From the NCBI GenBank assembly GCA_947631085.1, contig CANRJY010000010.1, positions 1 to 64,000 of the forward strand: 64,000 nucleotides of DNA, given 5' to 3'. A program made the position numbers and the translations under genes. The first letter of the stretch is position 1. Each line of letters begins with the position of its first letter. This document shows, one piece after another, positions 31,062 through 39,134 of the stretch. Under the pieces are notes generated by a model, which was given only the letters and a program-made list of their open reading frames with translations, searched no databases and was not told the origin of the DNA. The stretch is from an uncultured Clostridia bacterium. Its GTDB lineage: Bacteria > Bacillota > Clostridia > UBA1381.

Positions 31062-32857
31062 TCCGCGCCCACCTCCTGCTCGCGGTATTTCTCCGCCTGC
31101 ATCGCGAACATTTCGGCGTATTTTCCGCCGAGAGTCATCAATTCCTTATGCGAGCCCTGCTCTACGATTTCGCCGTGTTCAAGCAGATATATCTTGTCCG
31201 CCATAACAGCCGACGAAAGGCGGTGCGAGATAAAAATCACCGTTTTGTCCGCGCAGGCTGTCATCATGTTGTTGAACATTTCGTACTCGCTTATCGGGTC
31301 GAGCGCGGACGATGGCTCGTCGAGTATCGCGATCGACGAATCTCTCGCGAACACGCGCGCCACCGCGATTTTCTGGAACTCGCCGCCCGACATCAGCGCG
31401 CCGTTATCGTCAAATTCCTTCGTAAGATGCGTTTCCATGCCGTTCGGAAGCGTTTCGATCTTGTCCCATAAGCCGCTTTCCATAACCGCAATTTTCGCCT
31501 TTTCTCGGTCTGCTTCGTCCGCGGGCGGGTGAAGGAGCACATTTTCCGTTACGGTCGTCGCGAATATCTTGAAATCCTGGAATATCGTACCGAACTTGCG
31601 GCGGTATTCGGATAGCTTGTAGTCCTTTATATTCACTCCGTCGAGCAGTATCTCGCCCTCGCTCACATCGTAAAGACGCATCAGAAGCTTTACAAGCGTG
31701 GACTTTCCCGCGCCGTTATGCCCCACGAGAGCTATTTTCGTTTTCGGCGGTATGTCTATCGAGATATTTTTAAGAACCGACCTCTCCGCGCCGTGATATG
31801 TGAACGACACATTTTTAAGCGTCAGCCTGTTCGCGCCCGAAGCGGGGATCTTCCCGTTTTCGTTTTCCGTTATTTCCGGCTTGTATTCGAGAAATTCGCG
31901 CAGGTTTTGAATATACACGCTGTTGTCCATCATGTCCGACAGGTGCCATGAAAAGCTCGATATGTACGACTGGAAATTGGTCGCGGCGTTCATTACGGTT
32001 ATCATGTCCGTAAGCGAGTACGCGTTATCGACGAGATAGCGGTACGCGACTATTCCTCTTGTGCCGAGGAACGCGCCGAGGCTCATTATAAGCCCGCGCA
32101 CGCAGCGCAGAAACGAGATTTTGCCGTAATATTTTTTCGTTATGTCGATCCAGTCGCGCACAGCTTCCTCGAAGTGACCGAGCAGCGGAAAGAAAATTTC
32201 ACCCAGGCGCATTTCCTTCGCGTAGTCCTGCAAATACACCGTGCGCTTTACATATTCGGTGCGGCGCTGATGCGGAGTTGTTTCCTTTACACACTCGAAG
32301 CGCAGCGCGACGCGTTTTTTCTCGATAATCGTCGAAGCTATTCCCACGCCGATCACGACCGGAATTATTATCGGCTCCCACCGCGCTGTTATTACGACGC
32401 ACACCGCCGCGCTCACTATCGTCGAAACGACGAACGCCATATTTTCTATTATTTGCCCCAATCTCTTAATAAGCTCGGTGTTCGCGCGCGTAAATTTGTC
32501 GTAGAATTTCGGGTTCTCATAGCACGCGAGGTCGCAGCTTATCGCCTGTTTATAAATCAGCGTCAGAAAATATTCCTGGAACGTAACAAACATTTTCTGA
32601 AGATACAGATTGTTGAACCAGCTTTCGAACGCCAATCCCCCGAGCGACACGGCAAGCATTATAAGCAAAAGCCGCACCACGCCCGCGAAATCCGCGCCCG
32701 TTTCGAGCATTTGCATGAGGTAGCGCATGAGATATATTGAGTAAAACAGACTTATTCCGCGCCATATGAAGAAATCGAGAAAGCTCAAAATCGTCCCAAC
32801 GGGCGACGCTTTGAACATATGGCGCAGCATATATATGTTATTTTTGATTACGGACAA
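31058..32857 (-). CDS. ABC exporter half-transporter, first subunit
   Basis: About 599 residues: six spans, then an ATPase domain with GHNGAGKST, MSGGEFQ, AILDEPSSALD and ISHRLSS, so both subunits look able to hydrolyse ATP. The frame is open from GTG 32866, but that codon lies inside the AGAGGTG ribosome site; TTG at 32857 has the right spacing and is preferred. No consensus promoter lies directly upstream. The nearest is at 33180-33208, before the 31-codon leader and its terminator, which suggests expression depends on readthrough, as in Bacillus bmrB-bmrCD. Confidence 0.92.
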   Translation of the reverse strand: MSVIKNNIYMLRHMFKASPVGTILSFLDFFIWRGISLFYSIYLMRYLMQMLETGADFAGVVRLLLIMLAVSLGGLAFESWFNNLYLQKMFVTFQEYFLTLIYKQAISCDLACYENPKFYDKFTRANTELIKRLGQIIENMAFVVSTIVSAAVCVVITARWEPIIIPVVIGVGIASTIIEKKRVALRFECVKETTPHQRRTEYVKRTVYLQDYAKEMRLGEIFFPLLGHFEEAVRDWIDITKKYYGKISFLRCVRGLIMSLGAFLGTRGIVAYRYLVDNAYSLTDMITVMNAATNFQSYISSFSWHLSDMMDNSVYIQNLREFLEYKPEITENENGKIPASGANRLTLKNVSFTYHGAERSVLKNISIDIPPKTKIALVGHNGAGKSTLVKLLMRLYDVSEGEILLDGVNIKDYKLSEYRRKFGTIFQDFKIFATTVTENVLLHPPADEADREKAKIAVMESGLWDKIETLPNGMETHLTKEFDDNGALMSGGEFQKIAVARVFARDSSIAILDEPSSALDPISEYEMFNNMMTACADKTVIFISHRLSSAVMADKIYLLEHGEIVEQGSHKELMTLGGKYAEMFAMQAEKYREQEVGAE

Positions 32858-32995
32858 TTCTATCACCTCTTTGAAGCTATTTTACCATATTGTGATTTAA
32901 AATACCACAAACCGATTGGTTAGTTTATCTCAACCCGCGGTTGAAACCGTTCATAAATATAACGTTTGATTTGCGGCGATTGTTGATGTTTTCGA

Positions 32996-33040
32996 CAAAA
33001 AAATCGCGCCGCCAAACGCCAAACACGTCGGAGCGCGATC
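32996..33040 (-). terminator. Terminator overlapping the leader-peptide stop codon
   Basis: The stem ATCGCGC/GCGCGAT (33003-33009 with 33033-33039) is followed on the minus strand by seven T. The 5' arm overlaps the TGA of the 31-codon ORF. The loop holds a sequence (33014-33026) complementary to leader codons 17-20. Confidence 0.85.
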
Positions 33041-33134
33041 AACTCATCTTTATTCTCGGAGAAATCGGCAGACAGCGTTTGCGTTTCAGTATTATGTTTT
33101 CATAATTCCATTCATAATTTATATATATTGTCAT
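33039..33134 (-). CDS. 31-residue leader peptide upstream of the ABC exporter
   Basis: ATG 33134 has AGGAG nine bases upstream. The peptide runs MTIYINYEWNYENIILKRKR for its first 20 residues and ends CLPISPRIKMS. The unit has its own consensus promoter and a terminator that overlaps the stop codon. Codons 17-20 (AAA CGC AAA CGC, 33075-33086) pair with 33014-33026 in the terminator loop (12 bp with a bulged G and one G-U), giving an alternative fold. This fits ribosome-mediated attenuation: a ribosome stalled early leaves the antiterminator free. The layout matches Bacillus bmrB-bmrCD; peptide sequence similarity is not claimed. It might instead be a secreted or regulatory peptide. Confidence 0.72.
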   Translation of the reverse strand: MTIYINYEWNYENIILKRKRCLPISPRIKMS

Positions 33135-33179
33135 TGTCGTTTACTCCTTTCTTTTTTTCTTATTTTTTATTGCTCGTTT

Positions 33180-33208
33180 ATTATACACAAATCACTGTGC
33201 CTTGTCAA
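33180..33208 (-). promoter_or_regulatory. Consensus sigma-A promoter of the leader/exporter unit
   Basis: On the minus strand: TTGACA (33203-33208), 17-base spacer, TATAAT (33180-33185). Both hexamers are perfect. Confidence 0.88.
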
Positions 33209-33255
33209 TAAAAACCTATGAATAACACTTATTTTTGAACGAACGACATCTTTTA

Positions 33256-33284
33256 TTGACTAAACCTTCCGTTAATGCTATAAT
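33256..33284 (+). promoter_or_regulatory. sigma-A promoter of the beta-propeller gene
   Basis: TTGACT (33256-33261), 17-base spacer, TATAAT (33279-33284). It diverges from the exporter leader promoter about 50 bases away. Confidence 0.85.
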
Positions 33285-33302
33285 ATCCCCGAGGTGAATA
33301 TT

Positions 33303-34379
33303 ATGGAATTTACTAAAATATATACGGGCGAAGGCTCGTCGCTTCTCGGGATGAACGGCGGCTGTCCCGAAAGCCCCGACGGCAAGCGTATCGTGTACGC
33401 GGTCAAGAAAAATATTGACGCGGCGGAGACGGATATTATGGTCTGTAATTCCGATTTGACCGGTCACAGGAAGGTATTTTCCGTTATGTGCGGCAACCAT
33501 AACGGTCCGTCGGCTACGTTTATCGACGGCTCCAAAATCGTGTTCCGTGACAATGAAGGCGGTTTGAGCGTTTTTCATATCATGGATATCGACACGGGCG
33601 AGGTGCTTTATAAAATTTTCGCGAAGGAAAGCCACTGCGCGGAAAACGGCAAATATCCGTTTTCTCTTTCGAGCGAGTTCCTCGGCAAAAATCCCGATTA
33701 TCCCGAAATAAATCAATGCGGTATTTATGTGCTGGACGTAAACTCCGGCAAAATCACACTCGCGGCTTCGGAGGACGATATAAAGGAAACAGTTTCGTCG
33801 CGCGGCTTTACCGTGTCGGACAGAACGGCGGCGGTGAGCCATGTTCAGGTTAACCCCTCCGGTACGGCTGTTATGATGCGGCTCGGCGTACCCGAGTGTC
33901 CCGTGTTCGGCGCGCTCGGCTGTATTGATATCGAAACGCGCGAAACGCATATCATTCCCGACAAGCCCGTGCATCAGCTTTGGTTCGACGACGATACATA
34001 CATGGCGACGCGGCAGTTTAACCGAGGCAAGCTTATCGAGTGCGAGTCGAGCTATATCGCGCGCTTTTCGAAGGACGGCGAGGAGCTGGAGGTGCTCGGC
34101 GGCATAAGCAATCACATAGACGGCAGTCCCGACAGGCAATTATTCGCTGGCGACAGGTGTTACCCGGGATATCAGCCGAACGTGTACCTCTACAGACGCG
34201 GCTCGAAAGAGCCGATTGCGGTGTTTGAAGTACCCGATTTTCAGGAGATAGTCTGGAAAAAGCAGGTGCATATGAACCCGTCGTTCTCACGCGACGGCAA
34301 GAGGCTGTATTTTAACCGTCCGGTGAGCAATGATAAAACCGAAGCGGTTTTTGTGGATATAAGCAAAATAATATCGTAA
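33303..34379 (+). CDS. Beta-propeller (TolB-like) protein, function unknown
   Basis: A 358-residue cytoplasmic protein without a signal peptide. ATG 33303 follows GAGGTG; the in-frame GTG at 33294 is part of that ribosome site. Repeated patterns such as ESPDGKRIVYAV near the start, QVNPSGTAVMM in the middle and NPSFSRDGKRLYFNRP near the end are WD40/TolB-type blades, so a seven-blade propeller is likely. The His-Met-Asn-Pro-Ser block and overall length recall oligogalacturonate-lyase-like propellers, but the catalytic residues were not verified. Single-gene unit with its own promoter. Confidence 0.75.
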   Translation: MEFTKIYTGEGSSLLGMNGGCPESPDGKRIVYAVKKNIDAAETDIMVCNSDLTGHRKVFSVMCGNHNGPSATFIDGSKIVFRDNEGGLSVFHIMDIDTGEVLYKIFAKESHCAENGKYPFSLSSEFLGKNPDYPEINQCGIYVLDVNSGKITLAASEDDIKETVSSRGFTVSDRTAAVSHVQVNPSGTAVMMRLGVPECPVFGALGCIDIETRETHIIPDKPVHQLWFDDDTYMATRQFNRGKLIECESSYIARFSKDGEELEVLGGISNHIDGSPDRQLFAGDRCYPGYQPNVYLYRRGSKEPIAVFEVPDFQEIVWKKQVHMNPSFSRDGKRLYFNRPVSNDKTEAVFVDISKIIS

Positions 34380-34385
34380 AAGGTC

Positions 34386-34414
34386 TTGCAATCGGGTAAC
34401 TTTTTTGATATACT
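34386..34414 (+). promoter_or_regulatory. sigma-A promoter of the DAHP synthase gene
   Basis: TTGCAA (34386-34391), 17-base spacer, TATACT (34409-34414). The short leader leaves no room for a T-box. Confidence 0.75.
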
Positions 34415-34452
34415 TTAACCGAAATTTATTTTAGAAGGAAAGTGAAACATAA

Positions 34453-35472
34453 ATGATTATTATTATGAAGGATTCCGCTTCCGCGAGAGAAATTGAAGCG
34501 GTCGAAAATCTGCTTGTCGAGTTCGGATTTAAAACTCATCCGATCGTCGGCGAAACGAAGTCCATTATCGGCGCTATAGGCGATAAGCGGCTTCTCAGCA
34601 TGAATCAAATACTTACAATGGACGGCGTTGAAAACGTCGTGCCGATCATGAAGCCGTATAAGCTGGCTTCGAAGGAGCTTCAAAAGGAGCCGTCCGTCAT
34701 TGACGTGGGCTACGGCGTTACCGTCGGGGGCAAAAAGCTCGCCGTATTCGCGGGTCCGTGCGCGATCGAGAGCCAGGAGCAGTTCACGACTGTTTCAAAA
34801 GCGGTCAGGGCTTCGGGCGCGAATATTCTGCGCGGCGGAGCGTTCAAGCCGCGTTCATCACCCTATTCGTTCCAGGGGCTCGAGGGCGACGGACTTAAAA
34901 TTATGTACAACAGTGGCAAGGAGCTCGGCATGCCTATCTGTACCGAGGTACTTGACACGCGCGATGTGGAGCTTGTCGCGAAATACGCCGACATTATGCA
35001 GATAGGCGCAAGAAATATGCAGAATTTCAAGCTCCTGAGAGAGGTCGGAAAGTGCGACAAGCCGATACTTTTAAAGCGCGGTCTCGCCTGCACTATAGAG
35101 GAATGGCTGATGGCTGCCGAGTACATCATGTCCGAGGGCAACGAGAAGGTTATCCTTTGCGAGCGCGGCATCAGAACATACGAAACCTCGACGAGAAACA
35201 CGTTCGATTTGAGCGCTATTCCCGTTACGAAGGATTTGTCACATCTGCCGATAATAGGCGATCCGAGCCACGCTACGGGAACATACAAATACGTTCCCGC
35301 CGTAGCAAAGGGCGCGATCGCCGCGGGCGCGGACGGACTTATGATAGAGGTCCACAACTGCCCCGAAAAAGCGGCGTCCGACGGAGCGCAGTCGCTCACA
35401 CCGGAGAAATTCGATAAGCTCATGAAGGAGCTTGATCCAATTGCTAAGGCTGTAAACAGGGAATTGCTGTGA
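34453..35472 (+). CDS. aroF: DAHP synthase, type I-beta with N-terminal ferredoxin-like domain
   Basis: Catalyses the first step of the shikimate pathway, joining phosphoenolpyruvate and erythrose 4-phosphate. The 339 residues have an N-terminal ACT/ferredoxin-like regulatory domain (about 1-70, starting MIIIMKDSASAREIEAVE) followed by the barrel domain with VFAGPCAIES, RGGAFKPRSSPYSFQG and DPSHATG. The Thermotoga enzyme of this build is feedback-inhibited by tyrosine through the extra domain. No other shikimate gene is next to it; promoter and terminator make it a single-gene unit. Confidence 0.95.
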   Translation: MIIIMKDSASAREIEAVENLLVEFGFKTHPIVGETKSIIGAIGDKRLLSMNQILTMDGVENVVPIMKPYKLASKELQKEPSVIDVGYGVTVGGKKLAVFAGPCAIESQEQFTTVSKAVRASGANILRGGAFKPRSSPYSFQGLEGDGLKIMYNSGKELGMPICTEVLDTRDVELVAKYADIMQIGARNMQNFKLLREVGKCDKPILLKRGLACTIEEWLMAAEYIMSEGNEKVILCERGIRTYETSTRNTFDLSAIPVTKDLSHLPIIGDPSHATGTYKYVPAVAKGAIAAGADGLMIEVHNCPEKAASDGAQSLTPEKFDKLMKELDPIAKAVNRELL

Positions 35473-35482
35473 GAATTAAAAC

Positions 35483-35514
35483 AGGGACACTGAAAATTCA
35501 GTGTCCCTTTAATT
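35483..35514. terminator. Bidirectional terminator between aroF and the purF pair
   Basis: A perfect 12-bp stem AGGGACACTGAA (35483-35494) with its complement at 35497-35508 and a two-base loop, then T-rich sequence. Confidence 0.88.
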
Positions 35515-36921
35515 TTACTCCTTGCCGTTCCAGCAGTATGTGCATAGCTTGCACTCGGGAAGCCCAATCGCTTCAATCATATCATCAAGGCGGTTATACA
35601 TAAGTGACGTGAAGTTCTGCTCCTTTCGCATTTCCTCAACCATTTCCTTGTAATTTTGGCTCTCGGGATTCGCGTAATCCGCCAGCACCTCGTCGGAAAC
35701 ATCGTCGCCCTCGCGGCGCCTTATTACGCGTCTCGCTATTAAATCAAGATCTGACTTTGAGCGCGAGAAGTTCAGATATTTGCATCCGAACATTATCGGC
35801 GGACAGGCGGGTCTGATATGTACCTCCGTCGCGCCGCTGTTATAAAGAAATTCCGTCGTTTCCCTAAGCTGCGTTCCGCGCACGATTGAATCATCTATAA
35901 GCAGTAGGCTCTTGTCATGGATTAACTCCTTAACCGGAATAAGCTTCATTCTCGCAATTCTGTCACGCTGCGACTGATCCTGCGGCATAAACGAGCGCGG
36001 CCATGTCGGCGTGTACTTTATAAACGGACGTGTGAACGGTATACCCGATTTATTTGCGTAACCTATCGCGTGAGCCGTACCCGAATCGGGAACTCCGGCT
36101 ACCATATCAGGCTTTACGCTGTCGCGCTCCGCGAGCTTGCAGCCGCAGTTATAGCGCATCTCCTCAACGTTTATTCCCTCATAGCATGAGGGCGGATATC
36201 CGTAATATACCCAAAGGAACGAGCATATCTTCATCTCCTCGCCCGGCGGAGATACCGTTTCAACGCCGTCGGCGGTTACACACACGATCTCGCCCGGTCC
36301 TAGCTCCTTATATGTATTGTATCCCAAATTAAGATACGCGAAGCTCTCAAAAGAGGCGCACATTGAATCGTCCTTTTTGCCTATAACGATCGGCGTTCTT
36401 CCGAGTTTGTCACGCGCGGCATAAATGCCGTCCGCGGTTAGGAGCAGCATGGACATTGAACCGTCAATAAGCTCCTGCGCAAGCTTGATCCCGTTTACAA
36501 TACTGTCGCCCTGATTGATAATGGCAGCGACAAGCTCCGTTTGATTAACATTACCGCCGCTCATTTCAAGGAAATGCGTAACGCCTTTTTTATACGCCCT
36601 TTCCACAAGCTCGTCCATGTTGTTAATTCTTCCGACGGTGGTAATAGCGAAGCTGCCCAAATGCGAGCGTACGATAAGCGGCTGCGGCTCGTTGTCGGAA
36701 ATACAGCCTATTCCCGACGTACCCTTCATTTTTGTTACGTCGTCCTCAAATTTTGTCCTGAACGGCGAATTTTCAATGTTATGAATGGCGCGGTCGAAGC
36801 CGTTTTCGCCATGCACAACCATTCCGCCTCTCTTTGTGCCAAGGTGTGAATGATAATCTATTCCGAAGAACAAATCAAGCACACAGTCCTTTTTTGAAAT
36901 TACGCCAAAAAAACCTCCCAT
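35515..36921 (-). CDS. PurF paralogue lacking the glutaminase cysteine
   Basis: A 468-residue relative of amidophosphoribosyltransferase. ATG 36921 has AAAGGAG five bases upstream. Where PurF has Cys-Gly-Val-Phe, this protein reads Met-Gly-Gly-Phe-Phe, so the N-terminal nucleophile is gone. Other glutaminase blocks are also lost (no RYSTTG, no AHNG). The phosphoribosyltransferase half is kept, with the PRPP loop LLIDDSIVRGTQ. The four cysteines expected to bind the Fe-S cluster (KICSF, FGCKY, CKLCTYC) appear conserved. It may use ammonia, pair with the true PurF, or act as a regulator. It follows purF by 66 bases in the same operon. Confidence 0.85.
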   Translation of the reverse strand: MGGFFGVISKKDCVLDLFFGIDYHSHLGTKRGGMVVHGENGFDRAIHNIENSPFRTKFEDDVTKMKGTSGIGCISDNEPQPLIVRSHLGSFAITTVGRINNMDELVERAYKKGVTHFLEMSGGNVNQTELVAAIINQGDSIVNGIKLAQELIDGSMSMLLLTADGIYAARDKLGRTPIVIGKKDDSMCASFESFAYLNLGYNTYKELGPGEIVCVTADGVETVSPPGEEMKICSFLWVYYGYPPSCYEGINVEEMRYNCGCKLAERDSVKPDMVAGVPDSGTAHAIGYANKSGIPFTRPFIKYTPTWPRSFMPQDQSQRDRIARMKLIPVKELIHDKSLLLIDDSIVRGTQLRETTEFLYNSGATEVHIRPACPPIMFGCKYLNFSRSKSDLDLIARRVIRRREGDDVSDEVLADYANPESQNYKEMVEEMRKEQNFTSLMYNRLDDMIEAIGLPECKLCTYCWNGKE

Positions 36922-36987
36922 AAAAACTCCTTTCGTTTCATCGCACCCATAAATTTGCCATTCGAGCACGACTTGTGCCTTGTGTTT

Positions 36988-38367
36988 TTATATATCAACT
37001 TCAACAGGATATTTCCCGCTGAAGCATCCGTCACAGTAGCCGCAGTGTGCGTTCGGGATGATTTTCCCGAGCGCGCCTATGCTCAGAAATCCGAGACTGT
37101 CCGCGCCTATCAAATCTCGTATTTCGTCCATCGTATGATTGCACACGAAAAGCTGATCGCGCGAGGGTACGTCCGTCCCGAAATAGCAGGGCCACATGAA
37201 CGGCGGCGCAGACGAGCGCACATGGACCTCCTTCGCGCCGAATTTGCGCAAAAGGCTTACAGTGCGTTTTGAGGTCGTCCCGCGTACGATCGTATCGTCC
37301 ACCATCACAACGCGCTTGCCCTCGACGGTACTGCGCAGAACATTCAGTTTAATTCGTACCGCGTTTTCGCGCATAGCCTGCGACGGCTGGATAAATGTTC
37401 TTCCTATGTATTTATTCTTGACAAAGCCGGTCGCGTACGGTATGCCCGATTCAGCCGCGTAGCCCATCGCCGCGCTCAAGCCCGAATCGGGAACGCCTAT
37501 CACCACATCCGCCTCGACCGGATATTCCCGCGCGAGATACTTTCCCGCGAGCATTCGCGAATCATGCGCCGATTGTCCCTCCAAAACGCTGTCGGGACGC
37601 GCAAAGTAAAGATACTCGAAAATGCACATGGTATGCGGCTGAGTGTTTACATATGTCTTAATCGACGTGATTTCGCCGTCCTGAACGACCACTATTTCTC
37701 CCGGCAGCAAGTCGCGCTCAAATTCCGCTCCGACACTATCGAGAGCGCACGTTTCCGACGCGAATATTATCGCGTCTCCCTTTCTGCCCATGCAGAGAGG
37801 ACGAAATCCCCACGGGTCGCGCACCGCTATGAGCTTCTGCGGGCTCATAACTATAAGCGAGAACGCGCCCTTGAGATGCTTCACGCTCCGCTCCACCGCC
37901 TCCTCGATACTGCCCGATTTCAGACGCTCTTTCGCAATCGTATACGCTATCATTTCCGTGTCCGTGGTTGTCTGGAATATCGCTCCCGAAACGCTCAGCT
38001 CATCGGCAAGCTTGTCCTTGTTGACAAGATTTCCGTTGTGCGCGAGGGCGATGTTGCCCTTGACATAGCGCAGCACCAACGGCTGCGCGTTTTCTCTCAG
38101 GCTTCCGCCGGTGGTCGAGTAACGAACATGTCCCACTGCCATAGTTCCCGGGAGCTTAGCGAGGATTTCCTCGTTAAACACGTCGCTTACGAGTCCCATA
38201 TCCTTGTGATATGATATATCGCGGTTATTATTTACCGCTATGCCGCAGCTTTCCTGTCCTCTGTGCTGAAGCGCGTACAGTCCGTAATATGTTGTGTGCG
38301 CCGCTTCCCCCGATGGGTCGTAAACCGCAAAAACTCCGCATTCTTCACCTATTTTATTATAATCCAT
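36988..38367 (-). CDS. purF: Amidophosphoribosyltransferase
   Basis: First committed step of purine synthesis: PRPP plus glutamine gives phosphoribosylamine. The 459 residues start MDYNKIGEECGVF; the Cys in ECGVF is the nucleophile after removal of a short propeptide, as in Bacillus. RYSTTG, AHNGNL and the PRPP loop MVDDTIVRGTT are intact, and Cys pairs near the end (CGYCDGC) fit an Fe-S cluster. ATG 38367 is chosen because an upstream in-frame ATG at 38376 overlaps the GGGAG ribosome site. No other purine genes are in the window. Confidence 0.96.
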   Translation of the reverse strand: MDYNKIGEECGVFAVYDPSGEAAHTTYYGLYALQHRGQESCGIAVNNNRDISYHKDMGLVSDVFNEEILAKLPGTMAVGHVRYSTTGGSLRENAQPLVLRYVKGNIALAHNGNLVNKDKLADELSVSGAIFQTTTDTEMIAYTIAKERLKSGSIEEAVERSVKHLKGAFSLIVMSPQKLIAVRDPWGFRPLCMGRKGDAIIFASETCALDSVGAEFERDLLPGEIVVVQDGEITSIKTYVNTQPHTMCIFEYLYFARPDSVLEGQSAHDSRMLAGKYLAREYPVEADVVIGVPDSGLSAAMGYAAESGIPYATGFVKNKYIGRTFIQPSQAMRENAVRIKLNVLRSTVEGKRVVMVDDTIVRGTTSKRTVSLLRKFGAKEVHVRSSAPPFMWPCYFGTDVPSRDQLFVCNHTMDEIRDLIGADSLGFLSIGALGKIIPNAHCGYCDGCFSGKYPVEVDI

Positions 38368-38403
38368 AAAGGTCATCTCCCGCCATATGCATCATCCTCT
38401 TTA

Positions 38404-38432
38404 ATTATATACTTTTTCATTGTAAAATTCAA
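38404..38432 (-). promoter_or_regulatory. sigma-A promoter of the purF pair
   Basis: On the minus strand: TTGAAT (38427-38432), 17-base spacer, TATAAT (38404-38409). Only about 30 bases separate it from purF; there is no purine riboswitch. Confidence 0.75.
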
Positions 38433-38559
38433 CTAAAAATTGATAAATTATTTATTTTTATTGTTGCCCCAAGTTAACATTTTTTCTTTTAAAAAGCTGT
38501 TTTAACCGCATAATTTGAGGGTAAATATATAATATACGGATTTGAAAGGGGGAACTGTT

Positions 38560-39099
38560 ATGAAATATGTAATTACCATCGCAAGAACCTACGGTTCCGG
38601 CGGCAAGGAAATAGGCAAGCTTCTCGCAAAACGCCTCGGAGTAAATTACTATGGCCGCGAGATCCTTGAAATGCTCGGAAACCACGACGACTATTTAATA
38701 AACGACGAAAGCGTACAGGATTCGTTCGAGGCGGCTGACGCTCTGTTTTCGGAACAATCCAAAATCATAACAGATCTCGCCGCCAAGGAGTCATGCGTAA
38801 TTGTCGGCAGATGCGCCGACCATATTCTGCGCGGCGCCGAAAATCTGATACGGATATATCTATACGCGCCGCAGCGCGAGTGTATGCGCCGCGTATGCAG
38901 GCTGTACGAGCTAAATCCCGACGACGCAAAAAATCTTATTCACACAATGAACAAAACGCGCGGAGAATATTACCGTCATCACACCGGCAAGAACCGCGAC
39001 GACGCCATGAATTACGACATATGCATGAGCACCGCGGGGCTTTCCACGGATCAATGCGCCGATATTATCGAGGATTACATAAAAAAACGTATCTCATAA
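38560..39099 (+). CDS. Cytidylate kinase-like protein
   Basis: A 179-residue P-loop kinase of the cytidylate-kinase-like family, found in many Clostridia besides the true Cmk. It starts MKYVITIARTYGSGGKEIGK, where GSGGKEIG is the modified P-loop (the usual GKS/T is absent). An Arg-rich LID-like segment (RECMRRVCRLY) follows in the second half. ATG 38560 has GGGGG seven bases upstream. The substrate is unknown; members of this family sometimes sit beside transporters or stress proteins. It is a single-gene unit ending at the terminator at 39104. Confidence 0.85.
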   Translation: MKYVITIARTYGSGGKEIGKLLAKRLGVNYYGREILEMLGNHDDYLINDESVQDSFEAADALFSEQSKIITDLAAKESCVIVGRCADHILRGAENLIRIYLYAPQRECMRRVCRLYELNPDDAKNLIHTMNKTRGEYYRHHTGKNRDDAMNYDICMSTAGLSTDQCADIIEDYIKKRIS

Positions 39100-39103
39100 G
39101 CAG

Positions 39104-39134
39104 AAAAACGGACGAATAAAACTCGTCCGTTTTT
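39104..39134. terminator. Bidirectional terminator
   Basis: A 12-bp stem AAAAACGGACGA (39104-39115) with its complement at 39123-39134. It is shared by the kinase-like gene and the convergent EAL gene. Confidence 0.85.

Noticed and set aside
33216-34139. A 307-codon ORF antisense to the beta-propeller gene
   Set aside because: It is a shadow of a gene with promoter, ribosome site and domain repeats. The antisense translation resembles nothing known and has no ribosome site.
38368-38432. Purine riboswitch before purF
   Set aside because: The leader is about 30 bases long and has no conserved aptamer loops.
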